Positions 8,131-16,395 are shown, counted from the first letter of the stretch. The stretch: DNA of 17,190 bases from Sphingomonadaceae bacterium (GCA_009923795.1 RFSU01000024.1:1-17190), one strand, 5' to 3'. A program made the numbers and translations. Notes: generated by a model from the letters alone, not told the origin.

Positions 8131-10097
8131 TGGGCAAGTTCAAACATCTTTTCAGCCCGTTCAAAATTGGGCCACTTACTCTGCGAAACCGCGTGTTCAT
8201 GTCGCCGCACGGCATGGTCGGGTTGGGCATCGGAACCGACCAGCAAGTCGGCTATTTCGAAGCGCGTGCCAAGGGCGGCTGCGGCTTCATGGTCATTGCC
8301 AGTTGCCAGGTCGTACCCGCACCGCTCGTCCCGCCGGGCTGGTTCATCGAGGCCTATAATCGTGACCATATTCCGGCGATCAAGAGGATCGTGGATGCTG
8401 TTCATAAGCATGATACCAAAATTGTGGTGCAGGGTGTCTGGATGCAGGCTGACACTTCTCAGGCTCAGGCATCGGGCGCGGCGCCACACACCGTGCTGAG
8501 CGACAGCCAGCCGCGTTCGATGACGACAGTCGAAGTCAAGGCGCTGGTTGAAGCGCATATCGTCGCGGCGCAGCATGCCGAAGAGGCAGGGGCTGATGGC
8601 TTTGAATTCCCCATTGGCGGCGGTGCTGGCCTGCAAAGCTTCACCTCGCCACTCTACAATTTCCGCACAGACGAATATGGTGGCAGCCTGGAAAACAGGA
8701 TGCGGATGGTGATGGACATCATCGCCGGTATCCGCGCGCGCTGCAAACCTGACTTTGTGGTTGGTGTAGCACTGAATGCGGACGACGCGACGCTCGGCGG
8801 CGATGGCTTGTCTGAAGGTATTGCCATTTCAAAACTGCTATCGGACAGCGGTATGGTCAACTGGCTGCGGATCACGGCGCGCGGCCAGAAGCCGCAAATG
8901 ACGCATTATCATTATCCATCCTCCTACATCGGAGAGCAGGGCACGCATGTCTATGCCGCCGCTGAGGTGAAGAAGCACGTCAACATTCCGGTTGTCAGCG
9001 GTGGTCGCATTCTGGATGCGGCTTATGGGGATCAGCTAATTGACGATGGCAAGATTGATATGGTCTTCGTCGCTCGTTCTGTGATTGCTGACCCGCAATG
9101 GCCGAATAAGTCACGGGATGGAAAGAATGCGGAAATTCGCGCCTGCATCGGCGATCTCGAAGGTTGTTTCTTGCGCTCTTGCATCGGTCACCCGGTCGGT
9201 TGCACGGTTAATCCTGATATCGGCTTTGAGCATGAGCCCCGCTATGAGCCTGCTCCAGTCATGAAGAAGGTCGTAATCGCAGGAGGTGGTCCGGCCGGGA
9301 TGCAGGCGGCAATGATTGCCGCAAAACGGGGCCATCATGTGACGCTATTCGAGAAGTCGGAAGCCCTTGGCGGTCATGTCCGCTTGCAAGCTAAGCTGCC
9401 CGGGCTTGAAGATCGTGGGGATATCATCCGGTGGCTCCACTTGCAGTTAACTAAGCTAAAGGTGGACGTTCGCCTCTGCGCCAAAGCCACGCTCGAACTG
9501 ATCCAAGGGCTTGATGCAGATGCAGTGGTGGTGGCAACGGGTGCCCGTTACGCAAAGAACGGTGTAAGTAAGAACCAGCTAATAGCTATACCGGGCGCAG
9601 ACCTTGCGCATGTATTGACCCCGGAAGAGCTGATTCTTGAGCATGCTCATATAGGTCAAAAGATCCTCGTTTACGACAATACGTCTTACGAGGTTGGCAC
9701 CGGCATTGCCGAGCTTTTAGCCGATCAGGGCAAGGATGTGACTTTCGCAACTATCGATTCTGGACTGGCGATGTCTGTGGCGGAGCTGGGGCTCAACAAG
9801 GTTATCAGTGAGCGGCTGTTACCTAAGGTTACATTCTTCGCACAAACGAGGCTGAAAGAGATTCAGTCGGAGAATGTTAAGCTCGAACACTTTTTTACGG
9901 GCAAGGAGGTGGTTCTCGAGGGAGTAGATAACGTTGTACTCATCACCTCGAAGCCGCCTGAAGAAGCCCTTTATCACGCGCTGCTGGAGACCGGACGAGA
10001 GGTCCATATCATCGGGGACGCCCGCGAGGCTCGATGGAGTACCTTTGCCACTGATGAGGCCATTAAGGACGGCCGCCGGGTAGGCTTGGCTCTTTAA
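8130..10097 (+). CDS. Old Yellow Enzyme/2,4-dienoyl-CoA reductase-like FMN/FAD oxidoreductase
   Basis: A 655-residue protein with the FadH/trimethylamine-dehydrogenase plan: FMN TIM barrel (about 1-330, ending ISGGR-like VVSGGRI and VARSVIADP), a Cys-rich iron-sulfur linker (339-358), then an FAD/NAD(P) module starting VVIAGGGPAGMQAA (Rossmann glycines 385-390). It should reduce a conjugated double bond or dehydrogenate a related substrate. Two oddities are clear. At 161-166 the usual H-x-A-H-G-Y active-site stretch is P-I-G-G-G-A, with both His and the Tyr absent although SPL and RTDEYGGSLENR follow in register. In the Cys cluster the second ligand position (342) is Asp; Cys339, 346, 351 and 358 remain. 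The ATG overlaps the DUF1330 stop, which fixes the start; GGAGG lies upstream. Fold is secure, reaction is not. Confidence 0.88.
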   Translation: MGKFKHLFSPFKIGPLTLRNRVFMSPHGMVGLGIGTDQQVGYFEARAKGGCGFMVIASCQVVPAPLVPPGWFIEAYNRDHIPAIKRIVDAVHKHDTKIVVQGVWMQADTSQAQASGAAPHTVLSDSQPRSMTTVEVKALVEAHIVAAQHAEEAGADGFEFPIGGGAGLQSFTSPLYNFRTDEYGGSLENRMRMVMDIIAGIRARCKPDFVVGVALNADDATLGGDGLSEGIAISKLLSDSGMVNWLRITARGQKPQMTHYHYPSSYIGEQGTHVYAAAEVKKHVNIPVVSGGRILDAAYGDQLIDDGKIDMVFVARSVIADPQWPNKSRDGKNAEIRACIGDLEGCFLRSCIGHPVGCTVNPDIGFEHEPRYEPAPVMKKVVIAGGGPAGMQAAMIAAKRGHHVTLFEKSEALGGHVRLQAKLPGLEDRGDIIRWLHLQLTKLKVDVRLCAKATLELIQGLDADAVVVATGARYAKNGVSKNQLIAIPGADLAHVLTPEELILEHAHIGQKILVYDNTSYEVGTGIAELLADQGKDVTFATIDSGLAMSVAELGLNKVISERLLPKVTFFAQTRLKEIQSENVKLEHFFTGKEVVLEGVDNVVLITSKPPEEALYHALLETGREVHIIGDAREARWSTFATDEAIKDGRRVGLAL

Positions 10098-10333
10098 ATG
10101 AGCGTCTTCAGAGTGAGCTTTTATGGACGAAATGCAACGATATCGATCTTTTTGTGTCCGATTATCCGCCCACCTTTAGATAGGTGTAAGAGGGTGGCAG
10201 CGGAGGTCTTTAATCCCTTAGCGTTGATCAAGCACCTAGCTGGGTGTGGGTTTTTGCCACGTAACAATTTATATGCCTTGAAGTTGGCAGCCTAAAAAGG
10301 CGCTTGTTTGTTAATCGATGGGGAGATGATGTA
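10098..10333. other. intergenic leader of the TonB-receptor gene with two CACCT inverted repeats
   Basis: No credible gene is seen. Two short dyads are present: CACCT-N6-AGGTG (10171-10186) and CACCTAGCTGGGTG (10233-10246), the second followed by TGTGGG and five T. They could be operators of a local regulator, or the second a weak terminator of the flavoprotein gene. A ribosome site GGGGAG (10319-10324) lies 9 bp before the receptor ATG. Confidence 0.35.
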
Positions 10334-12871
10334 ATGAAAAGTTTTAACACTCGCGGCACATTGTTTGCAACAACGGTGCTTTCAATGGGTATGCTCTTCG
10401 CCGCACCTGCTTTTGCTCAGGCTGCAGAAGAAGACAGTCAAACCGGAATAGCCGATATCGTTGTAACTGCCCGCAAGGCCAGCGAGAATCTTCAGTCGGT
10501 TCCAGTTGCAGTCACAGCGCTCGACACCGAAGCCTTGGCATCAAGGCAAGTTTTTGAAGTGACCGATCTAGCGCGCACCGCTCCGAGCCTAACCATCAGC
10601 ACTGGCGGCACCGGCCCAGCCTCAATCGTTTATCTTGCGATCCGCGGTCAGGCCCAGAACAGCCCAAACTCACTGTCTGATTCGTCGGTCGGCATTTATA
10701 TTGACGGGGTCTATGTCGCACGCCCGATTGTCGGCAATCTCGGTTTTCTTGATCTCGCCAGTGCTGAAGTGCTGCGTGGCCCACAGGGCACCCTGTTTGG
10801 TCGCAATACTACCGGTGGTGCGCTCAACCTGACAACGAACCAGCCAAAACTGGGCGCCTCGGAAGGATCTATCAAGCTTGGCTTGGGTAACTACAGTCAG
10901 CGCGTTATCGAAGGCGTTGTAAACGTCCCACTTGGAGAAGAAGCCGCGGCGCGCTTCGCTGGTCGTTATCACGAACGTGATGGTTATTTCCCTAACGCGA
11001 TCGCTGGATATCCTCAAGGTAGCGTCGACACCGACTATGTTATGCGTGGAACTCTGCGCTACGAGCCAAGCGCAGTGCCTCTAAAGTTCACCATCACGGG
11101 TGAGTATGTGAAGTACAAGGATGATGGCAATGCGACTGCAGTTGCAGCAATTAACCCGGCGGTTTTGAGCCTGCCTTCTTACGGCGCCTTCATCAACTCC
11201 GAGTTCTCCCGTTTTGTAACAGCCGCTCAGCTGCCATCGTTCACAGCGGCCAATTCCGACTGGAAAGACACGTTCTCGAAGCCACGTTCGGGTGATTCTG
11301 AGATCGACACCTTGGCTAACAAGAACAAAGTCAAGTCAACGTCTGCTACTATTGAATGGGATGCCGGTGGGGTCGATATCAAGTCGATCACAGCCTATCG
11401 CACGTCGCTGACATCAGACAGTCTTGATCTGCAAGGTGTGCCGAGTACGGCGGTTGCTTCGAGCCCACCTATTGCATTCTTCCAAGCTTGCGTTGCAGGA
11501 GTCCCTTCGCTTCTTGCTGCCTGTCAGGGCGCATTTGGGCCTAATCCTGGCCCGACTATTCTTGCTGCTGTTAGCCCTTATATTCCGACATTGACGAACG
11601 CGAGCTCTGGCTTCGTCAGCACATATAAGAATAAGCAGTTCAGCCAGGAACTTCAGCTTTCCGGAACAACTGGCAAGCTGGACTACCAGACGGGTCTATA
11701 CTACTTTAAGGAATCGGGCACCGAGCAGTCCCGAGCTTTCGTTTTTGGCGGCATCGCGTCGGCCCGTACCCTGAGTGGCTACAGTTCTCAATCTCTTGGC
11801 GCGTTCGCACAGCTCAACTATCATGCAACTGATGCTCTGCGTCTTACGGCCGGCTTGCGATATACTTGGGACAAGCGCTTCATCGATCGTCGCAGCACGA
11901 ATGACTGGCGTCTGCCCGACGATTTGGAAAAATGCACAGTCGGCGCTAACACTGGTAAGACGGCGGCTCAGGCCCCTTGCACTGCTCCAAGTAACGCAAA
12001 ATTTGATTATCCAGCATGGACATTTGGGGCAGACTATCGCGTGAGCGACCAACTGTTCCTTTACGTCAAAACGAGTGGCGCTTCCATGTCGGGCGGTTTC
12101 AACTCGCGCTTTGTGCCGGCCCCCTTTACGCAGCAATTTCAACCTGAAAAGGTGCGTGACGCGGAACTTGGTTTCAAAGCAGATCTTCTTGATCGCCGCC
12201 TGCGCACGAACATGGCGTTTTTCTATGCCAAGCAGTCCAACACGCAGCGCATCGTGAACGCTTTGGTTGGCACAACACTGACGCAATTCGTAACCAACAC
12301 AGGCAAGGTGAATGCCAAGGGCTTTGAATTTGAAGCTACAGCACTCCCGACAAAGGGGCTAGAACTGACGGGCAGCCTTGCTTACCTTGACGCCAAATAT
12401 GTGAAGGGAAGCCGCACCGAAAATCAGGGGACTTCCGCGGCTCCGATCTTTGTCGATCGATCGGGTGAACCCGTCACACAGGCTCCGGAATGGACAGCGA
12501 ACATCGGCGCAACCCAAACATTTGAACTCGACTTCGGCGATCTCTCATTCCATGCTGACTACGCCTACGTCTCAAGTCGAGCGATGGATGCAGCCACTGT
12601 GAAATCGCTTGCTCAAGGCGGCACTCAAGCGTCGATCGATGCTACTGCAATTGGCAATGCGGCCTCGATTATCAAGGGTTATGGTTTGCTCAACGGTCGG
12701 ATTGCGCTCAATCTTAAGGACCCCAACTTGGAGATCGCGTTCTGGGGCAGAAACTTGACCGACAAACCTTGGTTCACCAATGTATTCAACAACTACACGG
12801 GGTTGGGTGCAACGGTGCAGTTCCAGGGTGCGCCGCGCACTTTTGGCGCCACTGCTACATTCAAATACTAA
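10334..12871 (+). CDS. TonB-dependent outer-membrane receptor
   Basis: An 845-residue receptor. A signal peptide runs from MKSFNTRG through a hydrophobic core to APAFA, with likely cleavage after Ala28. The TonB box DIVVTARKA is at 41-49, followed by the plug with SVGIYIDGVYVARP and EVLRGPQGTLFGRNTTGGAL, and a long beta-barrel with a terminal aromatic residue (TATFKY). It would move a scarce or bulky, poorly soluble compound across the outer membrane using TonB-ExbBD energy. Sphingomonads carry many such receptors for aromatic, steroid and other carbon sources. Its place after the DUF1330-flavoprotein pair suggests it imports the substrate of this pathway rather than iron; no siderophore genes are near. 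ATG 10334 is preferred because GGGGAG and the signal peptide fit; an upstream TTG would extend it without reason. Confidence 0.93.
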   Translation: MKSFNTRGTLFATTVLSMGMLFAAPAFAQAAEEDSQTGIADIVVTARKASENLQSVPVAVTALDTEALASRQVFEVTDLARTAPSLTISTGGTGPASIVYLAIRGQAQNSPNSLSDSSVGIYIDGVYVARPIVGNLGFLDLASAEVLRGPQGTLFGRNTTGGALNLTTNQPKLGASEGSIKLGLGNYSQRVIEGVVNVPLGEEAAARFAGRYHERDGYFPNAIAGYPQGSVDTDYVMRGTLRYEPSAVPLKFTITGEYVKYKDDGNATAVAAINPAVLSLPSYGAFINSEFSRFVTAAQLPSFTAANSDWKDTFSKPRSGDSEIDTLANKNKVKSTSATIEWDAGGVDIKSITAYRTSLTSDSLDLQGVPSTAVASSPPIAFFQACVAGVPSLLAACQGAFGPNPGPTILAAVSPYIPTLTNASSGFVSTYKNKQFSQELQLSGTTGKLDYQTGLYYFKESGTEQSRAFVFGGIASARTLSGYSSQSLGAFAQLNYHATDALRLTAGLRYTWDKRFIDRRSTNDWRLPDDLEKCTVGANTGKTAAQAPCTAPSNAKFDYPAWTFGADYRVSDQLFLYVKTSGASMSGGFNSRFVPAPFTQQFQPEKVRDAELGFKADLLDRRLRTNMAFFYAKQSNTQRIVNALVGTTLTQFVTNTGKVNAKGFEFEATALPTKGLELTGSLAYLDAKYVKGSRTENQGTSAAPIFVDRSGEPVTQAPEWTANIGATQTFELDFGDLSFHADYAYVSSRAMDAATVKSLAQGGTQASIDATAIGNAASIIKGYGLLNGRIALNLKDPNLEIAFWGRNLTDKPWFTNVFNNYTGLGATVQFQGAPRTFGATATFKY

Positions 12872-12903
12872 TCAGCTCGTCATAGTCTGATTTGCTAAAG
12901 GTT

Positions 12904-12933
12904 ATGGCCGCCCTAATTAGCTAGGGTGGCCAT
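12904..12933 (+). terminator. Rho-independent-type terminator after the TonB receptor gene
   Basis: The arms ATGGCCGCCCTA (12904-12915) and TAGGGTGGCCAT (12922-12933) pair over 12 bp with one G-U wobble around a 6-base loop, 32 bp after the receptor stop. The following TCTCTTATTT is T-rich rather than a pure T run. The dyad may work from both strands. Confidence 0.75.
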
Positions 12934-13083
12934 TCTCTTATTTGCCATGCGCGCAATCCGGTCAGCCATTTATTTGTCTTAAGTGAACTTAGAATAGACA
13001 TGTTGAACATGGTTTCGATGTCTTGGGCAAGCACGCGATCCTGCATGCCTTCTTGCGACGATAGGTGCTCCTTTGGCTCTAAA

Positions 13084-13210
13084 TCAGCAACGAAAACCGT
13101 GCTTGAATACAAGTGCAACCACCTCTGCTGCTTCCTTGACTGTCGCGCACAGTGACCGGCTGCCAGAAGAGCTGAAGGTCAGTGAGGCGACCGCATTCAT
13201 TTTTGACCGG
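13084..13210 (-). pseudogene. deleted remnant of a second tyrosine-integrase 3' end
   Basis: Two blocks resemble the integrase at 14260-15406 in the same order and strand. Block 13117-13149 matches 14293-14325 at 27 of 33 bases and keeps V-K-x-A-A-E-V near the integrase C-terminus. Block 13154-13210 matches 14479-14534 at about 80%. In the better copy these blocks are about 153 bp apart; here only 4 bp separate them. The deletion takes away the H-x-x-R, second His and Tyr catalytic region, so the remnant is dead. Similarity stops at 13210, 10 bp short of the LysR stop. The left edge beyond 13117 is uncertain. It is a paralogue or tandem-element scar, not a simple recent duplication, because the blocks have diverged. 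Confidence 0.75.
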
Positions 13211-13220
13211 AAAGCTCCAG

Positions 13221-14087
13221 TCAGGTGAACTGGATACGCTCGGATAGCCATTGAGAAACAGCTTCGACCCGGGCGACTCTTTTCAGATCTTGATGAATGA
13301 CAAGCCAGAAGCTGCGCGTGATGGATACATCCGGGCAAAGCCTGACAATGCTAGAATCCTGCTTGGCAATGAACAACGGAAGTACACAAATACCCAATCC
13401 GCCGGCAGTCATGCGGTGTTGGATATTGATACTTGAGCTCGAATAGCTTGGTTCTAGGCCGTCGCCAATTTCGGAGAGGTAGCGCAATTCGTCGGCGTAA
13501 ATGAGGTCGGGTACATAGCCAATCAGCTTGTGGTGACGAAGATCTGTCACTGATGTGATCAGGCCATGCCTATCAATGTAAGATCGCGCTGCAAACAAGC
13601 CGAGCTTGTAATCGGCAATCTTTCGCGCGAGCAAATGCCCGCGTGTCGGTCTCGCAAGCATTACTGCGATGTCCGCCTCGCGTTTGGAAGGGTTCAGAAA
13701 TCCATTGGTTGCCGCAATCTCGATTTGGATGTCGGGATGAAGTTCGGAAAGCTGCTGTAGCGCGGGAGAAATCACCCAACTGGCTAGCCCTTCAGATATG
13801 CTAATCCGGACCTTACCGGCATAACGAGCCCGCTCGCCGGAAGCAGCGCTGCCAACGGCGACGGCTGAACGTTCCATTTCTTCAGCCAGGGCTAGGATGC
13901 GCTCACCAGCAGGCGTTAATATGTGACCTGAGGGGCCATGCTCTAGAAGGTCAGAACCCAGTTCAGAAGCCAAGCGAGCGACCCTACGTCTTACGGTTGT
14001 CGCATTGACGTCAAGATGTCTGGCAGCCGGCAAAAGGCTCTTTTGCCTCGCCAGAGCGAGAAAAAAACGCAGATCGTCCCAGTCGAT
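13221..14087 (-). CDS. LysR-type transcriptional regulator with ATC in the start position
   Basis: From codon 14087 the frame gives a 288-residue LysR protein: I-D-W-D-D-L-R-F-F-L-A-L-A-R, then the winged HTH (LPAARHLDVNATTVRRRVARL) and a complete periplasmic-binding-like effector domain ending SQWLSERIQFT. Relatives normally begin M-x-x-W-D-D-L. Here the frame is closed by TAG at 14099-14097, and only GAT TTC AAC ATC lie between; none is ATG, GTG or TTG. AGGA (14098-14095) is 7 bases before ATC 14087, the right spacing for a start there. The next conventional start, TTG 14033, would remove the first HTH helix. So the gene either starts at ATC with weak efficiency or is a start-codon mutant. 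It lies between two related integrase copies; target genes are unknown. Confidence 0.8.
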   Translation of the reverse strand: MDWDDLRFFLALARQKSLLPAARHLDVNATTVRRRVARLASELGSDLLEHGPSGHILTPAGERILALAEEMERSAVAVGSAASGERARYAGKVRISISEGLASWVISPALQQLSELHPDIQIEIAATNGFLNPSKREADIAVMLARPTRGHLLARKIADYKLGLFAARSYIDRHGLITSVTDLRHHKLIGYVPDLIYADELRYLSEIGDGLEPSYSSSSINIQHRMTAGGLGICVLPLFIAKQDSSIVRLCPDVSITRSFWLVIHQDLKRVARVEAVSQWLSERIQFT

Positions 14088-14259
14088 GTTGAAATCCTAT
14101 CTAGGAAATTAGAGTTGCAAAAATGCATCGTTAAGAGGGAAATAGCAATTCTAAACTGCAATAATAATGGGAAAATTCAAAGCTGTTTGCAAGAAGGGTT
14201 CCAATTTGAATAGCATTGTTGTCGCTTCGGAAACGTGCAATTGATCCAATCATGCGACA
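14088..14259. other. AT-rich gap between LysR and integrase genes, with an operator-like dyad
   Basis: No gene is supported here. At 14114-14129 GTTGCA-AAAA-TGCATC matches the TetR operator candidate at 7091-7106 in 11 of 12 arm bases with the same spacer length. It lies 26 bp upstream of the LysR ATC codon. It could be a second site of the same regulator, or chance in AT-rich DNA. Confidence 0.35.
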
Positions 14260-15406
14260 TCATTGGCACAAGGTGTCTTCAAGTAAACTGCTAATCACCT
14301 CCGCCGCTCCCTTGACTGGCGCGGATGCAAGGTGAGCATATCGGGCGGTTGTCTGCACCTGAGTGTGACCCAAAAGTGCACCGATCATCGGCAGACTTTG
14401 CCCTGCGCCGACAGCTGTTGATGCAAATGTGTGCCGCAAATCATGGATGCGGACGTCATGGAGACCAGCCCGCGCACGGACCCGCTGCCAGAATGGCTGA
14501 AGGTCGGTGAGTCGCCCACCTTCCATTTTACCGGTGATGACCCAAGGATTACCAACGATGACGGGCGCGACCTCAAGCAGTTCGACTGCAGGCCTCCCAA
14601 TATGGACTGTCTTTGCGCCGGTCTTTGAATCTGGCAAGTGAAGGGCTGAGCCCTCAAGATCCACATATTCCCACTTGAGCTTGGTGATCTCGCTCAGCCG
14701 GCAGCCGGTGTAGATGAGAAGGCGGATGGCCAGCACAGCCGAGGCCAGTTCGCGGCCCTCGGCCTCAACTTCACGTAACACCTCTCCGACGCGCTTAAGC
14801 TCGGCGGGGCTTAGGTAACGTTCTCTCTTCTTCTCAGGGTACTTCTGAAGGTGACGCCTAGGATTGCTGCCGTCCGCTCTCAGGCCCCAGACCTCTGCAA
14901 GATTGAACATCTTGGAGATTATCTCCAGACAGCGGTTTGCTTGATAAGGGATGTGCCGAAGGTCGTGATGGAACTTCGCAATGTCGGCCCGCGTGACCTC
15001 TGTCAATTTCATGCGACCAATGGCGGGCAGGATGAACCGACGAAGGTTGCGGCGGTATTCTCGGGCTGATCCGGATCGCGATGTGCTGATCATCAAACCG
15101 CTGGGCGAGCTCGATGACCAGCATGGCCGTGCGCCCCGCATCCCTGTCGGCGGCAGGATCTTTTCCGGCGCGCACTTCCGAGAGGATGGCAATGGCTCTT
15201 GTTCTCGCCTGGTCGGGCGTGATGATTGAGGTTGGCCCCAGAGTTATGCGTCTTGAGCGTCGCCCTGCGCGATATTGGACGACGTAGCTTTTTCGGCCCG
15301 AGGGCATCACGCGTAGACCGAACCCCGGCAACGCTCCATCCCAGATACAGAGTTCCTTCGCGCCTGGCTGTGCGGCTTCGATAACGCGCTTGGTTAGTTT
15401 TGACAT
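14260..15406 (-). pseudogene. int: tyrosine-type site-specific integrase, frameshifted
   Basis: An integrase of the DUF4102 arm-binding (P4-like) type, about 380 residues when both frames are joined. ATG 15406 opens MSKLTKRVIEAAQPGAKEL, followed by WDGALPGFGLRV and PSGRKSYVVQYR, the arm-type DNA-binding domain. Near 15070-15100 the reading changes frame: the N-terminal frame ends usefully at QHIAIR and the match resumes at SAREYRRNLRRFILP in another frame. The catalytic domain is otherwise whole: Arg in TGCRLSE (14700), Lys in DSKTGAK, H-D-L-R (14445-14434), His in LLGHT (14367) and Tyr in TARYAH (14340). The element is therefore probably immobile, unless this is a base-calling error. It is about 1 kb from the tRNA-fMet fragment at 16424-16469, its likely attachment site. 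Confidence 0.85.
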
Positions 15407-15612
15407 AGAGTTCCCAGCCCTGATCGATGTTCTGCGAATTGAATCCCGGACGTTCGCTGGCGGCCGAACGGTGAGGGGCAAGCCCGCAAAACAGGGGGTG
15501 CTGATCACTCTGAGCTAAGTCAACTAACTTACTGATATAGAATATTAAATCGAAAAGGAGCGTAGTCTGGCGTAGGGCGTTTGTAGCGATTTTATCAATC
15601 TACCTGCCCGAA

Positions 15613-16128
15613 TCAGGCGTCCGCCAGCAGGTACCTGCATCCAGCGCCATTCTGCCGAAGCGTTTGCACCGGCAGCTGCATCTTCTTTTTCAAGACACCT
15701 GAGATGAGGCTGCGAATGGAATGGGCTTGCCAGCCAGTTGCGGTCTGTATGTCTGCCATTGAAACACCGCTCGGCTCCCGAAGAAGGTCGATCAGCTGCT
15801 CGGCTCGGTTGTCTTTTGGAATGGCGTAAGAATGAACTCTAGCTGATGCCAGCAAGCTCGCTTCATCGTCCCGGAGCCCAAGAGCTGAATAGGCGAGGGG
15901 AGTGGCCCTTAAGGTAAGAGGCCCGAGGGCTTCATCATAACGCCAGACGACGTCGGGTGCAGCACAGCATATTTCTTCTATCAGCCCGCGGGCAAGAAGG
16001 CTTTTGCAGACGTTGCCAATGGCCCCGCCTTTGAATGCGTGCTCCACTGGAAAGATGTAACCATCAGGTCTCTGACAGGCGGATCCGAGGATGAGGTGTT
16101 GAGGTTCAGATAGCTGGAATCTGGTCAT
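15613..16128 (-). CDS. DUF3489 domain protein (winged-helix-like)
   Basis: A 171-residue protein. The first half has a winged-helix-like pattern (GNVCKSLLARGLIEE, then a beta hairpin and TPLAYSALGL). The second half carries DUF3489: AEQLIDLLREPSGVSMADIQ, TGWQAHSIRSLISGVLKKK and a closing hairpin, itself an HTH-like unit. Such proteins are common on mobile elements and in alphaproteobacterial genomic islands, but no function is established; DNA binding is inferred from the fold. ATG 16128 is preferred because GGAG stands 8 bases upstream; GTG 16137 would add three residues. It sits between the integrase and the attachment scar, so it is likely cargo or a control gene of the element. Confidence 0.8.
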   Translation of the reverse strand: MTRFQLSEPQHLILGSACQRPDGYIFPVEHAFKGGAIGNVCKSLLARGLIEEICCAAPDVVWRYDEALGPLTLRATPLAYSALGLRDDEASLLASARVHSYAIPKDNRAEQLIDLLREPSGVSMADIQTATGWQAHSIRSLISGVLKKKMQLPVQTLRQNGAGCRYLLADA

Positions 16129-16212
16129 TCCGGACACTCCAAGTTGGCGGGTGTCACGTGCGATAGTCGTGCCAGACAGTCAACGGATCGACCGAGGCCA
16201 GACGCCCTAGCC

Positions 16213-16227
16213 TTGTCGCTGCGACAA
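16213..16227. repeat. 15-bp palindrome TTGTCGC-T-GCGACAA
   Basis: A perfect 7-bp inverted repeat with one central base lies in the 295-bp gap between the DUF3489 gene and the attachment scar. It could be an operator or a recombination-accessory site; the half TTGTCGCT recurs once near 14219. Function is unknown. Confidence 0.45.
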
Positions 16228-16395
16228 CGTGCGGATGATTTTCGCCGCTTACGGGCAATCAATCCCCAGAGTTCCGGAATCACATAGGGAGCAAGAGGGA
16301 GAAAACCGCAGCCAAATGCATCGTAAGACTGCGCATTCAGAATTTACGATTGACGACCACAAAGAGGGGTGATCGCGGTGTTAAGCGCATTGATA

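Noticed and set aside
10098..10295. Small plus-strand frame of 65 codons after the flavoprotein gene
   Set aside because: No ribosome site of note, no recognisable domain, and Cys/Arg-rich composition unlike the neighbours; better read as leader DNA.
10304..10333. TTG start for the TonB receptor ten codons upstream
   Set aside because: It would put charged residues ahead of the signal peptide; ATG 10334 has a well-spaced GGGGAG and a proper signal sequence.
12921..13118. 65-codon minus-strand frame between the receptor terminator and LysR
   Set aside because: It starts in the integrase remnant and ends inside the terminator hairpin, with no convincing family match. I considered a degraded oxygenase tail but could not support it.
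14016..14213. Plus-strand frame of 65 codons opposite the LysR 5' end
   Set aside because: It is antisense to the conserved LysR helix-turn-helix and has no ribosome site or domain.
15404..15508. Longer N-terminus for the integrase starting at 15508
   Set aside because: The arm-binding domain starts at MSKLTKRVIEAA (15406); the preceding codons have no family match.
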